A stretch of 46,223 nucleotides of DNA, taken from positions 1-46,223 of the forward strand of contig WRCN01000018.1 in the NCBI GenBank assembly GCA_009783885.1, given 5' to 3'. This stretch comes from Bacteroidales bacterium. GTDB taxonomy: Bacteria > Bacteroidota > Bacteroidia > Bacteroidales > P3. The translations under genes were made by a program, and so were the position numbers. The notes beneath the pieces are model-generated. The model ran no database searches, was not told the origin of the DNA, and saw only the letters and a program-made list of their open reading frames with translations. Below, piece by piece: positions 1-7,263 of the stretch; position 1 is the first letter of the stretch, and each line of letters begins with the position of its first letter.

Positions 1-2
1 TC

Positions 3-959
3 TTAGTTCGTAAAAATAATCCTGTTAATAAATGATTTCACCGAAGTTTTATTCTGCAAAAGTCGTTGCAATTGATGAATTATCGGGTATTCTGCATGAT
101 TAGTTTCAGGAATATTCGATAAGATCTTATCTAATGCACGAATACCTTCAAGTGTAACATTATTTGAAATTGAAGTATCGAAAAATCCTTTGCCGATGAG
201 CAATCCAAGCGTTCGGTTTCGACTCAAATCATTCAATGCCGTTAAACTTAAATCGCCGATTCCGCAGTATTTGAACAAGGTTTCGGGATTAACATCAAAG
301 TATTTCATCAACAATTTAATTTCATTCAGAATCTTTGTAAACACTAAGAAACGGACGTTTGGCGAATTGTAATATGCGTCTGTAATTCCCATGACAATGG
401 CGTATACATTTTTGAATAAACTCAAATATTCCACACTGTTGATGTCGGAAAAATATTCCGTTACAATCAAATCATCGCACAACACAGAACGAATGGTATC
501 ATAAATTTCCGACGATTCACAAGCCAATGTGAATGCCGTTGGAATTTCAAAAATCATTTCGCCTGCAAACGATGGCCCCTTCATCGAACACACACGACAA
601 TTAGGAAGTTTTGTCGAAATATAAGTGCTAATCAAAACATCATCATACGCAAACCCTTTGGCTCCATTCACCAAAATTGTGCCGTCTTTAAATTTATATT
701 TTTCGAAAGAATCTTTAATCGCCGACGAAGGAATAGCAATAAAAACCAATTCCGCATCTGCAATATCTGCGAAATTCGTTGTGGCTTTAATGTGTTTCGG
801 CAGTTTTTTATTCGGAAAATATTTGGAATTTTTTCGATTGGTATTGATATCCTCAACTACATCTGCTTCAATCGTATAAACTATCACCTCCGATTCGGAG
901 TTGATTGCGTTGGCGAGGGCTGTTCCAAAAGTTCCTGCGCCTAATATTGCGGTTTTCAT
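3..959 (-). CDS. gpsA: Glycerol-3-phosphate dehydrogenase [NAD(P)+]
   Basis: Cytosolic enzyme that reduces dihydroxyacetone phosphate to sn-glycerol 3-phosphate, the backbone of phospholipids. The 318-residue protein is complete (TAA at the window edge) and near the usual 330. The Rossmann glycine motif GAGTFG lies at residues 7-12. The family lysines are K101 (in NGAKGF) and K183 (in LFKNVYA). KGPSFAGE is at 127-134, and GIGDLSLTA followed by SRNRT is at 233-250, with D236 and R247 in the substrate pocket. The start ATG is the only sensible one because the glycine motif begins at residue 7. It lies downstream of ispD on the same strand, about 100 bp away, with a hairpin repeat between them. 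Identification is firm; only the cofactor preference is uncertain. Confidence 0.93.
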   Translation of the reverse strand: MKTAILGAGTFGTALANAINSESEVIVYTIEADVVEDINTNRKNSKYFPNKKLPKHIKATTNFADIADAELVFIAIPSSAIKDSFEKYKFKDGTILVNGAKGFAYDDVLISTYISTKLPNCRVCSMKGPSFAGEMIFEIPTAFTLACESSEIYDTIRSVLCDDLIVTEYFSDINSVEYLSLFKNVYAIVMGITDAYYNSPNVRFLVFTKILNEIKLLMKYFDVNPETLFKYCGIGDLSLTALNDLSRNRTLGLLIGKGFFDTSISNNVTLEGIRALDKILSNIPETNHAEYPIIHQLQRLLQNKTSVKSFINRIIFTN

Positions 960-1011
960 GGTGTTGGTTTATTGCTTATTTGTTGATTTGGTTATTTGTT
1001 GCTATTTGGTT

Positions 1012-1067
1012 AAAGGTAAAAGGTCAAGGGTAAACGGAAAGCCTTTTACCCTTGACCTTTTACCTTT
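1012..1067. repeat. Palindromic intergenic repeat, 23-bp arms
   Basis: Two perfect 23-bp arms (1012-1034 and 1045-1067) enclose a 10-nt loop. The arm core reads AAGGTCAAGGGTAAA. The right arm runs into the last codons of ispD. A diverged relative lies at 21093-21148, so this is a dispersed repeat rather than a one-off terminator; there is no clean T-run on either side. Confidence 0.85.
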
Positions 1068-1764
1068 CTTTCAAATCTTCCTTAAACGTGATTTTCCGAT
1101 TGATAATATCGCCCAAAACAATGTGGATTTTCACCTCCGGAAAATAATTCAAGATTACATTAGCATCATCGGTTGCGATATGTTGTGGATTTTTCCGTGT
1201 CAATTCAAACGCTTGTTTGAAAATCGACAATCTTGCGGCTTGCGGGGTTTGCGCGAGATACACGCGATCGCGTTTGGGTGATGACTCGATTTTGTTTTCG
1301 TTATCGCAAATGTAAATCGTGTCTGTTGCGGGAATGGCAACGCTTACAGCGGAATGATTTTTTAATGCGTCTATGGTTCGGGTGATGATTTTATGGGTTA
1401 TGAATGGGCGGGCGGCGTCGTGGATTAACAGGTTGCAATCCGTCATTGGGCGACCGCGAGGGGTTTCCCCTACGTGGCTTTCAATGGCAGAAATTGCGGC
1501 GTAACTGGAATCGGTGCGTTCTTCGCCTCCTGCAATGATTTCTATTATTTTGGGGCGATTTCTGATGTTTAGCAATCGTCTTGTGTTGTCGATAAAATCT
1601 CTGTGAACGACAACGTAGATACCATGAATGTTTGGATGTTTTTCAAAGGTATCTACGCTGTGCTCGAGAATAGTTTTACCATTCAGCATTTCAAATTGTT
1701 TCGGCTGAGAAAGTCCCATTCGAGAGCCTTTTCCGGCAGCTAATATGGCAACAAAATTTTGCAT
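1060..1764 (-). CDS. ispD: 2-C-methyl-D-erythritol 4-phosphate cytidylyltransferase
   Basis: Third enzyme of the non-mevalonate (MEP) isoprenoid pathway: it transfers CMP from CTP to methylerythritol phosphate. The CTP-binding motif AAGKGSRMG is at residues 9-17 and PKQF at 21-24. The family motif IHDAARPF is at 114-121, followed by ATDT and the YLAQTPQ block. At 234 residues it has normal length overall. Between the alpha-helical segment ending AISAIE and IHDAARP there is a run (about residues 98-106, VGETPRGRP) that is not typical of the family. It is encoded by a GC-rich palindrome-like repeat (1448-1473), described separately. The gene follows the MFS gene after 13 bp and is probably co-transcribed with it. 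Confidence 0.92.
   Translation of the reverse strand: MQNFVAILAAGKGSRMGLSQPKQFEMLNGKTILEHSVDTFEKHPNIHGIYVVVHRDFIDNTRRLLNIRNRPKIIEIIAGGEERTDSSYAAISAIESHVGETPRGRPMTDCNLLIHDAARPFITHKIITRTIDALKNHSAVSVAIPATDTIYICDNENKIESSPKRDRVYLAQTPQAARLSIFKQAFELTRKNPQHIATDDANVILNYFPEVKIHIVLGDIINRKITFKEDLKER
1448..1473 (-). repeat. GTAGGGG-type palindromic element inside ispD
   Basis: On the minus strand this begins GTAGGGGAAACCCCT and continues CGCGGTCGCCC. It resembles the intergenic GTAGGGGC elements at 17085, 33038, 34809, 35398 and the intragenic copy at 39040. Here it is translated in frame as VGETPRGRP within ispD. Confidence 0.6.
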
Positions 1765-1777
1765 CGGTGATGCCTAA

Positions 1778-3172
1778 TTATCTCTTTTTGTTTGGAAGTT
1801 CGAGACCATAACCTTTTTTCTTGTCTTCGGCTTTGAGCCAAATACCAAGCAGTAACGCCAACAGACCAAAACTTGCGAAAATCAACATCACGTAAGTGTA
1901 GTTGTAAGTATCACCGGCAGCAATATCAACACCTTTGTTGGTTGCTCTTAACACATTTCCAATCAATATCGGAACGAACAATAACCCGATGTTTTGAATC
2001 CAAAAAATAGTGGCATAAGCAGAGCCCAACACTTTTTCATCAATCAATTTCGGAACAGAAGGCCAAAGCGAAGCCGGCACCAACGAGAACGAAATTCCTA
2101 ATAAAATAATCGCTGATAACGCTATCGGGAACGTAAACATCGCATCAGGCGTGAGTGCAAACACCGTGTGGCAAATCATCATCAACAATGCTCCTCCGAT
2201 CAACATCGTTGCTCCTTTTCCTCTGAAATCCAAGAAAAATCCCAAAAATGGAGTTAAAATCATTGCACCAATCGGGAACAACGCAAAAAGTTGGTTGGGA
2301 AGCATAGGCGGATCAACCAATCGGCTATCCAACATGCCTACGGCAAATTTTTGGAATGGAAAGATAGACGCATAAAACAAAACGCACAATCCGGCTGTAA
2401 TTAAAAATGCTTTTGATGTGAAAATTTGTTTTAAATCTGAGAATTTAAATTCATCTTCTTTGGTTTCGACTGTTTTTTCTTGGCGATCAAGTCTCAAGTC
2501 CATAAGGTAATAGCAACAAAACGTTAAAAATCCAATACAAAGCAACAACGCACCAATTCCAACGGAATTGGAAACACCACCGGCAGCAGCCCATTTCGGC
2601 GACATAATAAATACGGTTGCCACACCCAAACGTGCAATCGACATCTCCAAACCCATGGCCAACGCTAATTCTTTTCCTTTAAACCATTTTACAATCGCCT
2701 TCGATACAGTGATTCCCGACATTTCAACACCACAACCGAAAATCATAAACCCAATACAAGCCATCACAGCAGAAGCCGGGAGCGGATTAATAAGTCCAAA
2801 CAAACTGAATCCGTCAAACGCCTGATAAAGGCTTGATTCGGGAGAAAAATAAGCCGACACACCATAAAATTTAATTGCCGAACCAATCAACATCAAACTT
2901 CCCGCCAATACTGCCGAATTTCGAACACCTATTCTATCTAAAATAATCCCTGCAATAATCAGGAATCCCAAAACATTCAAGATAAATTCCGAACCGGCAA
3001 CCGTGCCGAATGCATCGGGCGACCAGCCAAAATCTATTTCAAGCACATTGGCTATTGGTGCTAAAACATCCACAAACATGTAGGCAAAGAACATGGTTGC
3101 AGAGATAAGAAGAAGAGCAATCCAGCGTGCAAATGCGGAATCTCTGAGTGATTTTTTGATAATTTCAGTCAT
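1778..3172 (-). CDS. MFS transporter, 12 TM, MFSD1-like
   Basis: 464-residue inner-membrane carrier of the major facilitator superfamily. Hydrophobic segments fit twelve helices with a charged central loop near residues 225-245 (RQEKTVETKEDEF). The helix 2-3 loop carries LDRIGVRN, a variant of the MFS motif A. The C-terminal half has WPSVPKLIDEKVLGSAYATIFWIQN, written here in short as LGSAYA...IQN. That pattern resembles the MFSD1 group (eukaryotic members export dipeptides from lysosomes). A peptide substrate is therefore possible in a proteolytic organism, but this is inference from one motif. The gene has its own promoter upstream and heads a run with ispD. Confidence 0.75.
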   Translation of the reverse strand: MTEIIKKSLRDSAFARWIALLLISATMFFAYMFVDVLAPIANVLEIDFGWSPDAFGTVAGSEFILNVLGFLIIAGIILDRIGVRNSAVLAGSLMLIGSAIKFYGVSAYFSPESSLYQAFDGFSLFGLINPLPASAVMACIGFMIFGCGVEMSGITVSKAIVKWFKGKELALAMGLEMSIARLGVATVFIMSPKWAAAGGVSNSVGIGALLLCIGFLTFCCYYLMDLRLDRQEKTVETKEDEFKFSDLKQIFTSKAFLITAGLCVLFYASIFPFQKFAVGMLDSRLVDPPMLPNQLFALFPIGAMILTPFLGFFLDFRGKGATMLIGGALLMMICHTVFALTPDAMFTFPIALSAIILLGISFSLVPASLWPSVPKLIDEKVLGSAYATIFWIQNIGLLFVPILIGNVLRATNKGVDIAAGDTYNYTYVMLIFASFGLLALLLGIWLKAEDKKKGYGLELPNKKR

Positions 3173-3180
3173 AATAATTT

Positions 3181-3332
3181 AGTTTGTAAAGTTTATAAAG
3201 TTCTTAAAGTTTGTAAAGTATTTTTATTGTTCGTATATTTTTCCAATTTATTTGACCTGCAAATGTACGATTTTTTTTGAAATAAACAAAGAAATTTTAT
3301 AAACTTTAAGAACTTTATAAACTTTATGAACT
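3181..3332. repeat. Inverted arrays of a 9-nt repeat (AAGTTTRTA)
   Basis: A left array (3181-3219) of tandem 9-mers such as AAGTTTATA, AAGTTCTTA and AAGTTTGTA is mirrored by a right array (3296-3332) reading as its reverse complement with few mismatches. The MFS promoter lies between the arrays. A single-arm copy occurs at 39465-39506. Confidence 0.75.
3260..3290 (-). promoter_or_regulatory. Promoter for the MFS gene
   Basis: Read on the minus strand: -33 box TTTG (3287-3290), a 19-nt spacer, and -7 box TACATTTG (3260-3267). This matches the Bacteroidetes primary sigma consensus TTTG-N19-TAnnTTTG. It sits about 90 bp before the MFS start codon. Confidence 0.7.
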
Positions 3333-3340
3333 ATTTTTCG

Positions 3341-3348
3341 TATCTTTG
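3341..3348 (+). promoter_or_regulatory. -7 box for tRNA-Arg
   Basis: TATCTTTG starts 19 bp before the first base of tRNA-Arg(CCG). No clear TTTG -33 box is visible; the upstream DNA belongs to the 9-nt repeat array. Confidence 0.6.
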
Positions 3349-3359
3349 CAAATTCTTTT

Positions 3360-3431
3360 GGTCCCGTAGTTCAATGGATAGAATTTCAGATTCCGGTTCT
3401 GACGATAGCGGTTCGAATCCGCTCGGGGCTA
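3360..3431 (+). tRNA. tRNA-Arg (anticodon CCG)
   Basis: A full cloverleaf can be drawn. Acceptor GGTCCCG pairs with CGGGGCT (two G-U pairs), the D stem is GTTC/GAAT, and the anticodon stem TCAGA/TCTGA holds loop TTCCGGT, giving anticodon CCG. The T arm is AGCGG-TTCGAAT-CCGCT. The discriminator base is A and CCA is not encoded. It converges on tag, whose stop codon lies 3 bp away. Confidence 0.93.
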
Positions 3432-3433
3432 CT

Positions 3434-4009
3434 TTAATTTCGGTGCTTAAACGAACATCCATCCAAATGGTCGTTCACATAACCTACTGCCTGTAAGTGC
3501 GCATAACAAATCGTTGTGCCGAAAAACTTGAAGCCTCGTTTTTTCATGTCTTTGCTAATAGCGTCGGACAACGGTGTTGAAGCCGGAATTTCGCTCAATG
3601 TTTTCCAATGATTGACAATCGGTTTTCCTTTTGGCAGAAAACTCGTGAGATAGTTGCAAAAACTGCCGAATTCGTTTTGAATTTCGATAAAATGGTGGGC
3701 ATTTGTAATCGTTGATTCGATCTTTAACCGATTGCGGATGATACCTTCGTCTTGCATCAATCGTTCCACATCTTTTCCCGTAAGTTTAGCAACTTTTTTC
3801 ACATCGAAATTACAAAAGGCTTTACGATAATTTTCTCGTCTTCGTAAAATCGTAATCCAACTCAATCCTGCCTGTGCACCTTCCAACACCAAAAATTCGA
3901 ACATTGTTTTATCGTCGTCTACGAATTTTCCCCATTCTTCATCGTGATATTGGATATAAAGCGGATCGCTTTCGCTCCAATCGCATCGTTTTACATCTGT
4001 TTTTTTCAT
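3434..4009 (-). CDS. tag: DNA-3-methyladenine glycosylase I
   Basis: Base-excision repair enzyme that removes 3-methyladenine from alkylated DNA. The 191-residue protein starts with RCDW and has YHDEEWG at 21-27. The zinc-binding set of the family can be placed at C9, H22, H181 and C185, with the same H-x3-C spacing at the C-terminus as E. coli Tag. The central helix EGAQAGLSWITIL is typical. The gene is divergent from the beta-propeller gene with facing promoters. The alkyltransferase-like gene that also deals with alkylated DNA lies 1.4 kb away. Confidence 0.94.
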   Translation of the reverse strand: MKKTDVKRCDWSESDPLYIQYHDEEWGKFVDDDKTMFEFLVLEGAQAGLSWITILRRRENYRKAFCNFDVKKVAKLTGKDVERLMQDEGIIRNRLKIESTITNAHHFIEIQNEFGSFCNYLTSFLPKGKPIVNHWKTLSEIPASTPLSDAISKDMKKRGFKFFGTTICYAHLQAVGYVNDHLDGCSFKHRN

Positions 4010-4032
4010 ATTTCAATTTGGTTATTTTTTTG

Positions 4033-4079
4033 CAAATATACGATTTTTTTGGTAATTTCAATAATTTTTCGTATATTTG
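4033..4079. promoter_or_regulatory. Divergent promoters for tag and the beta-propeller gene
   Basis: Minus strand: -7 box TATATTTG at 4033-4040 for tag, with no clear -33 box. Plus strand: -33 TTTG at 4048-4051, a 20-nt spacer, and -7 TATATTTG at 4072-4079 for the beta-propeller gene. The two promoters overlap, so they may compete. Confidence 0.65.
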
Positions 4080-4135
4080 CAAACATAAGTTAAATGTAAA
4101 AAATAGATTATTAATTAACTAAAAACCAAAATAAC

Positions 4136-5353
4136 ATGAAACCAACATTTTTTTTAGTTCTGATGTGTGCTGCGTTTTCGTTGTCGGCACAAAACCCTAC
4201 AATTCAGTGGAGAAACGACCGCACCGGAATTTACGATGAAAAAGGTTTGTTAAAATCGTGGCCAACCAACGGTCCTGAATTGCTTTGGCATTTTGAAGGA
4301 TTGAACGAAGGACACTCATCCGTGGCTATTGATGCAAACAAGATTTATGTTACCGGTATGACCGGAGAGATCGGCTATCTCTACATTTTTGATTTAAATG
4401 GCAAGTTGTTGCACAAAAAGGAGTACGGCAAAGAGTGGAGCCAAAACTATAACGGCTCGCGTGGAACACCTACCATTAATAACGGAAAAATCTATATCCA
4501 TAGCGGAATTGGAGATTTAATTTGTATGGATCAAAATACGCTGAACGTTATTTGGAGAAAAAATCTTGTAACTGATTTTGGAGGCAAGAACATCCGCTGG
4601 GGTGTAACTGAATCCCCACTTATTATTGATGATAAAGTTATTCTCACTGTTGGAGGAAAAAAACATAATATTGTAGCGTTAAACAAAAATAATGGCTCGC
4701 TGATTTGGTCCTCTGAGGGCAAAGGCGATCTTTCGTCCTATTGTTCTCCGCTTTATATCGGCAATCAAGAGGTTCCGCTGATTGTAACCACCATGGAAAG
4801 AAACATCGTTGGACTTGAAGCTGCAACCGGAAAACTGCTTTGGTCGCGGAAATTTGAAAGTCAACGCGGTATCAATCCTAATACACCTGTTTACGACGGC
4901 AAAGATATGGTGCTTATTATCAACGGCTACGAAAGAGGTTCGGTAATGCTTCGCCTGACAAACGGCGGACGTTCGATTGAAAAAGTTTGGGAAAATGACG
5001 ATATAAAATCCAAACACGGCGGTATTGTGAAAGTCGGAAACTATGCGTATATGGGCGGAGACGACCGAAGTGGCCGATTTTGGCATTGTGTGGATTGGAA
5101 CACAGGCAAAGTTCAGTGGAAAGATAATACGATTGGCGTTGGAGTAGTGATTGCAGACGGCGATAACATGTTGTATTGTTATACCGAAACCGGCAATATG
5201 GCTTTGGTAAGAGCCACACCTGAGAAATTCGACCTCATCAGTCAATTTCCAATCACTTTGGGAACCGCCCAACATTGGGCGCATCCTGTGATTTATCAAG
5301 GGGTGTTGTATGTTCGGCATGGGGATGCGTTGATGGCATATAAAGTTAAGTAG
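4136..5353 (+). CDS. Secreted PQQ-like beta-propeller repeat protein
   Basis: 405 residues. A signal peptide (about residues 1-18, ending LSAQ) is followed by repeated blades with the pattern 'x-A-x-x-x-x-G-x-x-x-W', for example ALNKNNGSLIWSS, GLEAATGKLLWSR and CVDWNTGKVQWKD. This is the pyrrolo-quinoline-quinone-like fold also found in BamB. The protein has no lipobox, so it is probably periplasmic or surface-exposed rather than a BamB lipoprotein. It is followed after 12 bp by the alkyltransferase-like gene. The role is unknown; a scaffold or binding protein is the safest description. Confidence 0.8.
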   Translation: MKPTFFLVLMCAAFSLSAQNPTIQWRNDRTGIYDEKGLLKSWPTNGPELLWHFEGLNEGHSSVAIDANKIYVTGMTGEIGYLYIFDLNGKLLHKKEYGKEWSQNYNGSRGTPTINNGKIYIHSGIGDLICMDQNTLNVIWRKNLVTDFGGKNIRWGVTESPLIIDDKVILTVGGKKHNIVALNKNNGSLIWSSEGKGDLSSYCSPLYIGNQEVPLIVTTMERNIVGLEAATGKLLWSRKFESQRGINPNTPVYDGKDMVLIINGYERGSVMLRLTNGGRSIEKVWENDDIKSKHGGIVKVGNYAYMGGDDRSGRFWHCVDWNTGKVQWKDNTIGVGVVIADGDNMLYCYTETGNMALVRATPEKFDLISQFPITLGTAQHWAHPVIYQGVLYVRHGDALMAYKVK

Positions 5354-5365
5354 TTTTTTGCAAAC

Positions 5366-5692
5366 ATGGAAAACTGCGAAAAACAAGCCTTCCAACAAGC
5401 CATATACGATATCGTGTGCCTGATTCCTGCCGGACGTGCTACAAGTTATGGGGCAATCGCCAAGGCTATCGGTTTTTCAAACTTTTCAAGAATGGTTGGC
5501 AAGGTGATGAGCCATTGCCCTTCTAACACGAATATTCCTGCGCATCGTGTGGTTAACAGTCAAGGTGTTCTGTCTGCGAAAGGTGCTTTTGACACCCAGC
5601 AGCAACTCTTAGAGGCAGAAGGCGTTGTTATAAAAAACGATAAAATACAAAAATGGAAAGTTGTATTTTGGGATCCCATGAAGGAATTGTAA
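5366..5692 (+). CDS. Alkyltransferase-like protein (MGMT fold, no catalytic Cys)
   Basis: 108-residue single-domain member of the O6-methylguanine-DNA methyltransferase fold. The helix-turn-helix region IPAGRATSYGAIAKAIG is at residues 20-36. The active-site motif, PCHRV in true methyltransferases, reads PAHRV at 58-62, so the acceptor cysteine is alanine (A59). Proteins of this kind (ATL) bind and flip alkylated guanine without repairing it and pass the lesion to nucleotide excision repair. It probably shares a transcript with the beta-propeller gene (12-bp gap). Confidence 0.9.
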   Translation: MENCEKQAFQQAIYDIVCLIPAGRATSYGAIAKAIGFSNFSRMVGKVMSHCPSNTNIPAHRVVNSQGVLSAKGAFDTQQQLLEAEGVVIKNDKIQKWKVVFWDPMKEL

Positions 5693-5755
5693 TGGCTCGA
5701 AAATAGAAGAAAGATCAACATTTTCAACTCTTTATTTTCATTTTTCTGTTAAAGG

Positions 5756-5787
5756 CTTGCATTATTCATTTTTTTTTCTTATTTTTG
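5756..5787 (+). promoter_or_regulatory. Promoter of leader region 1
   Basis: -33-like CTTG (5756-5759), a 20-nt spacer, and -7 TATTTTTG (5780-5787). The start site predicted from the -7 box (about 5793) is only a few bases before the micro-ORF. Confidence 0.6.
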
Positions 5788-5805
5788 CGAATTGTTATGA
5801 CAGAA

Positions 5806-5892
5806 ATGATTGCTATTTCATTTTTTAAATCATTTTTTTCGCTGTACTCCGGCGATAGGGCTTATCTTCTCACAGGTGGCGATGAATATTAG
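5806..5892 (+). CDS. Conserved micro-ORF 1 (28 aa), leader peptide candidate
   Basis: Encodes a 28-residue peptide containing SFFSLYSGDRAY and ending LTGGDEY. An in-frame ATG three codons upstream (5797) would give 31 residues. A second copy at 7103-7189 encodes a peptide with the same plan (SFFSPYIGNKAY, LTGGDEC). Many differences are conservative or silent (D/N, R/K, L/I, GCT/GCC), which suggests translation under selection. It lies between a promoter and a BACON lipoprotein gene. The stop codon overlaps the 5' arm of a hairpin (5891-5924). Function unknown; no family recognised. Confidence 0.5.
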   Translation: MIAISFFKSFFSLYSGDRAYLLTGGDEY

Positions 5893-5924
5893 CTCTTGCC
5901 TGTTTTCTATTTTTGGCAGGAGCT
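5891..5924 (+). promoter_or_regulatory. Conserved leader hairpin 1
   Basis: AGCTCTTGCC (5891-5900) pairs with GGCAGGAGCT (5915-5924) with one G-U pair and a 14-nt T-rich loop. The 5' arm begins within the micro-ORF stop codon. No T-run follows, so it is not a simple terminator. An equivalent hairpin occurs at 7189-7218. Confidence 0.55.
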
Positions 5925-5961
5925 TAAACCAAAATCAAATATTAACCAAAAACCAAATATT

Positions 5962-6954
5962 ATGAAAAAAACAATATTCAAAATCATTGCACTATTGGTG
6001 ATTTTAGCAGGAGGAGTGGTTTCCTGCAAAGATAAACCGGACAACATTTTAACAGTTGACGAAACTCCGATAGCAATAGCAAGTGAAGGTGGTAAGTATT
6101 CTATTACAGTTGAAAGTAATGAAAACTGGTTTGCCGTTGTAGAAAACGCCGAAAATGCGGACTGGTGTACATTAGACAACAGCACAGGAACCGGAAACGG
6201 TGCTATAACTATAAACATTGTCAAAAATCCATTTTTTGCAACAAGAAGCGCAACAGCAAAAATCACTTCGGGAGGGGTGACAAGATTTGTGATTATTAAT
6301 CAAGAAGCTGCTGAGAACCCTCTACCAGAGCTTGACTGTGAGGATGAGTTATACTATTATTATGACGACGAAAAGAAGTTTTACGTTGACCAACTATCCT
6401 TGGACGAGCCTTTTCTTAAGGATTGGTTGCTTGTTGGTTTTGTGTCACGAGCAAATGATGTCGAAATAGTGAATTATATTAATCAAACAGGTTTATTCAA
6501 GCCTGTGAATGCGAGTGACATTTGGTATCACGCAAGATTACAAATGTATGAACACGATAGCCATCTAATATTCGTAAACACCAAAGAACAAAAAACATGC
6601 AAACAGTTAAAGGAGATCATTCGAACGCTGGAGAAATCTCCTATCGTTACCTATGCAAATATTACTTTAGGGCATGAAGAATATGGTATGCCCAACTTTA
6701 CAAATATCGTGTCGTGGAGTCAGTATTTTTATGTTAAGGTTAAAGATGAAAATGATTTATCCGACTTATTTGCTGTAATACAAGAAACGAAAACACAGTT
6801 TATTAAACAAGATACATTTATGCCTAAATGGTTCATGCTTTCAGCGGATAAAAAATCAATGGGCAATGCGTTGCGAATGTCTCAATATTTTTACGAAACA
6901 GGGAAATTTGTAGCAACGACCCCGGATTTTATAGGCAGTACAGTTAACAGATAA
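5962..6954 (+). CDS. BACON lipoprotein with orphan subtilase prodomain
   Basis: 330 residues from the ATG at 5962 (an in-frame upstream ATG at 5896 lies in the leader and adds no signal). Lipobox GGVVSC puts the lipid on C22. A BACON domain spans about 33-118 (SNENWFAVVENAENADWCTL, then ITSG..FVIINQEA). The rest (about 130-325) resembles the N-terminal prodomain of large Bacteroidetes S8 proteases: 'FMPKWFMLSADKKSMGNAL', then 'FYETGKF' and 'TPDF'. The protein ends just after TPDF, where a catalytic domain would normally begin, and no D/H/S triad is present. An active subtilase lies 1.1 kb downstream, so a trans-acting inhibitor or folding helper is possible; a decayed protease is the alternative. 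Confidence 0.65.
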   Translation: MKKTIFKIIALLVILAGGVVSCKDKPDNILTVDETPIAIASEGGKYSITVESNENWFAVVENAENADWCTLDNSTGTGNGAITINIVKNPFFATRSATAKITSGGVTRFVIINQEAAENPLPELDCEDELYYYYDDEKKFYVDQLSLDEPFLKDWLLVGFVSRANDVEIVNYINQTGLFKPVNASDIWYHARLQMYEHDSHLIFVNTKEQKTCKQLKEIIRTLEKSPIVTYANITLGHEEYGMPNFTNIVSWSQYFYVKVKDENDLSDLFAVIQETKTQFIKQDTFMPKWFMLSADKKSMGNALRMSQYFYETGKFVATTPDFIGSTVNR

Positions 6955-6963
6955 AATTTAGAT

Positions 6964-7053
6964 TATGAAAAAAATATCCGCTGGGGTGGACGTCCGCGCC
7001 AGCTGTAAAGCCAACATTTTTAAACCCTTATCTTCATTTTTTCTGTTAAGGGC
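6964..7053. other. Spacer with imperfect palindrome upstream of leader 2
   Basis: Part of the 309-bp gap 6955-7263. GCTGG (6980-6984) and CCAGC (6999-7003) flank a GGACGTCC palindrome. GGACGTCC also occurs near 36472. The remaining sequence up to 7053 aligns with the region upstream of leader 1, so the duplication includes DNA before the promoter. Confidence 0.4.
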
Positions 7054-7084
7054 TTTCATTATTCATTTTTTTTACTTAACTTTG
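7054..7084 (+). promoter_or_regulatory. Promoter of leader region 2
   Basis: -33-like TTTC (7054-7057), a 19-nt spacer, and -7 TAACTTTG (7077-7084). It is in the same place relative to the micro-ORF as the promoter of leader region 1. Confidence 0.6.
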
Positions 7085-7102
7085 CAAATTGCTATTACAG
7101 AA

Positions 7103-7189
7103 ATGATTGTTTTTTTCTTTTTAAAATCTTTTTTTTCGCCGTACATTGGCAATAAAGCCTATATTCTCACAGGTGGCGATGAATGTTAG
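7103..7189 (+). CDS. Conserved micro-ORF 2 (28 aa), leader peptide candidate
   Basis: Second copy of the leader micro-ORF, with SFFSPYIGNKAY and the ending LTGGDEC. The ATG at 7103 corresponds to the ATG at 5806; the ATG three codons earlier in copy 1 is ATT here, which favours the inner start. The reading frame is open for another 46 codons upstream, so the exact start is not proved. It is followed by a hairpin and then the PrcB-like BACON lipoprotein gene. Confidence 0.5.
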   Translation: MIVFFFLKSFFSPYIGNKAYILTGGDEC

Positions 7190-7218
7190 CTCTTGCCTAT
7201 TTTCTTTTTGGGCAGGGG
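7189..7218 (+). promoter_or_regulatory. Conserved leader hairpin 2
   Basis: GCTCTTGCC (7189-7197) pairs with GGCAGGGGC (7210-7218), using two or three G-U pairs. The bases that differ from hairpin 1 keep the pairing. It begins at the last base of the micro-ORF stop codon. Confidence 0.5.
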
Positions 7219-7263
7219 CAAAACTAAAAATCAAATCAAGATTAATTTTAAAAACCAAATACC

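Noticed and set aside
4679-5398. 239-codon minus-strand frame opposite the beta-propeller gene
   Set aside because: Shadow of a well-supported gene; no signal, domain or promoter.
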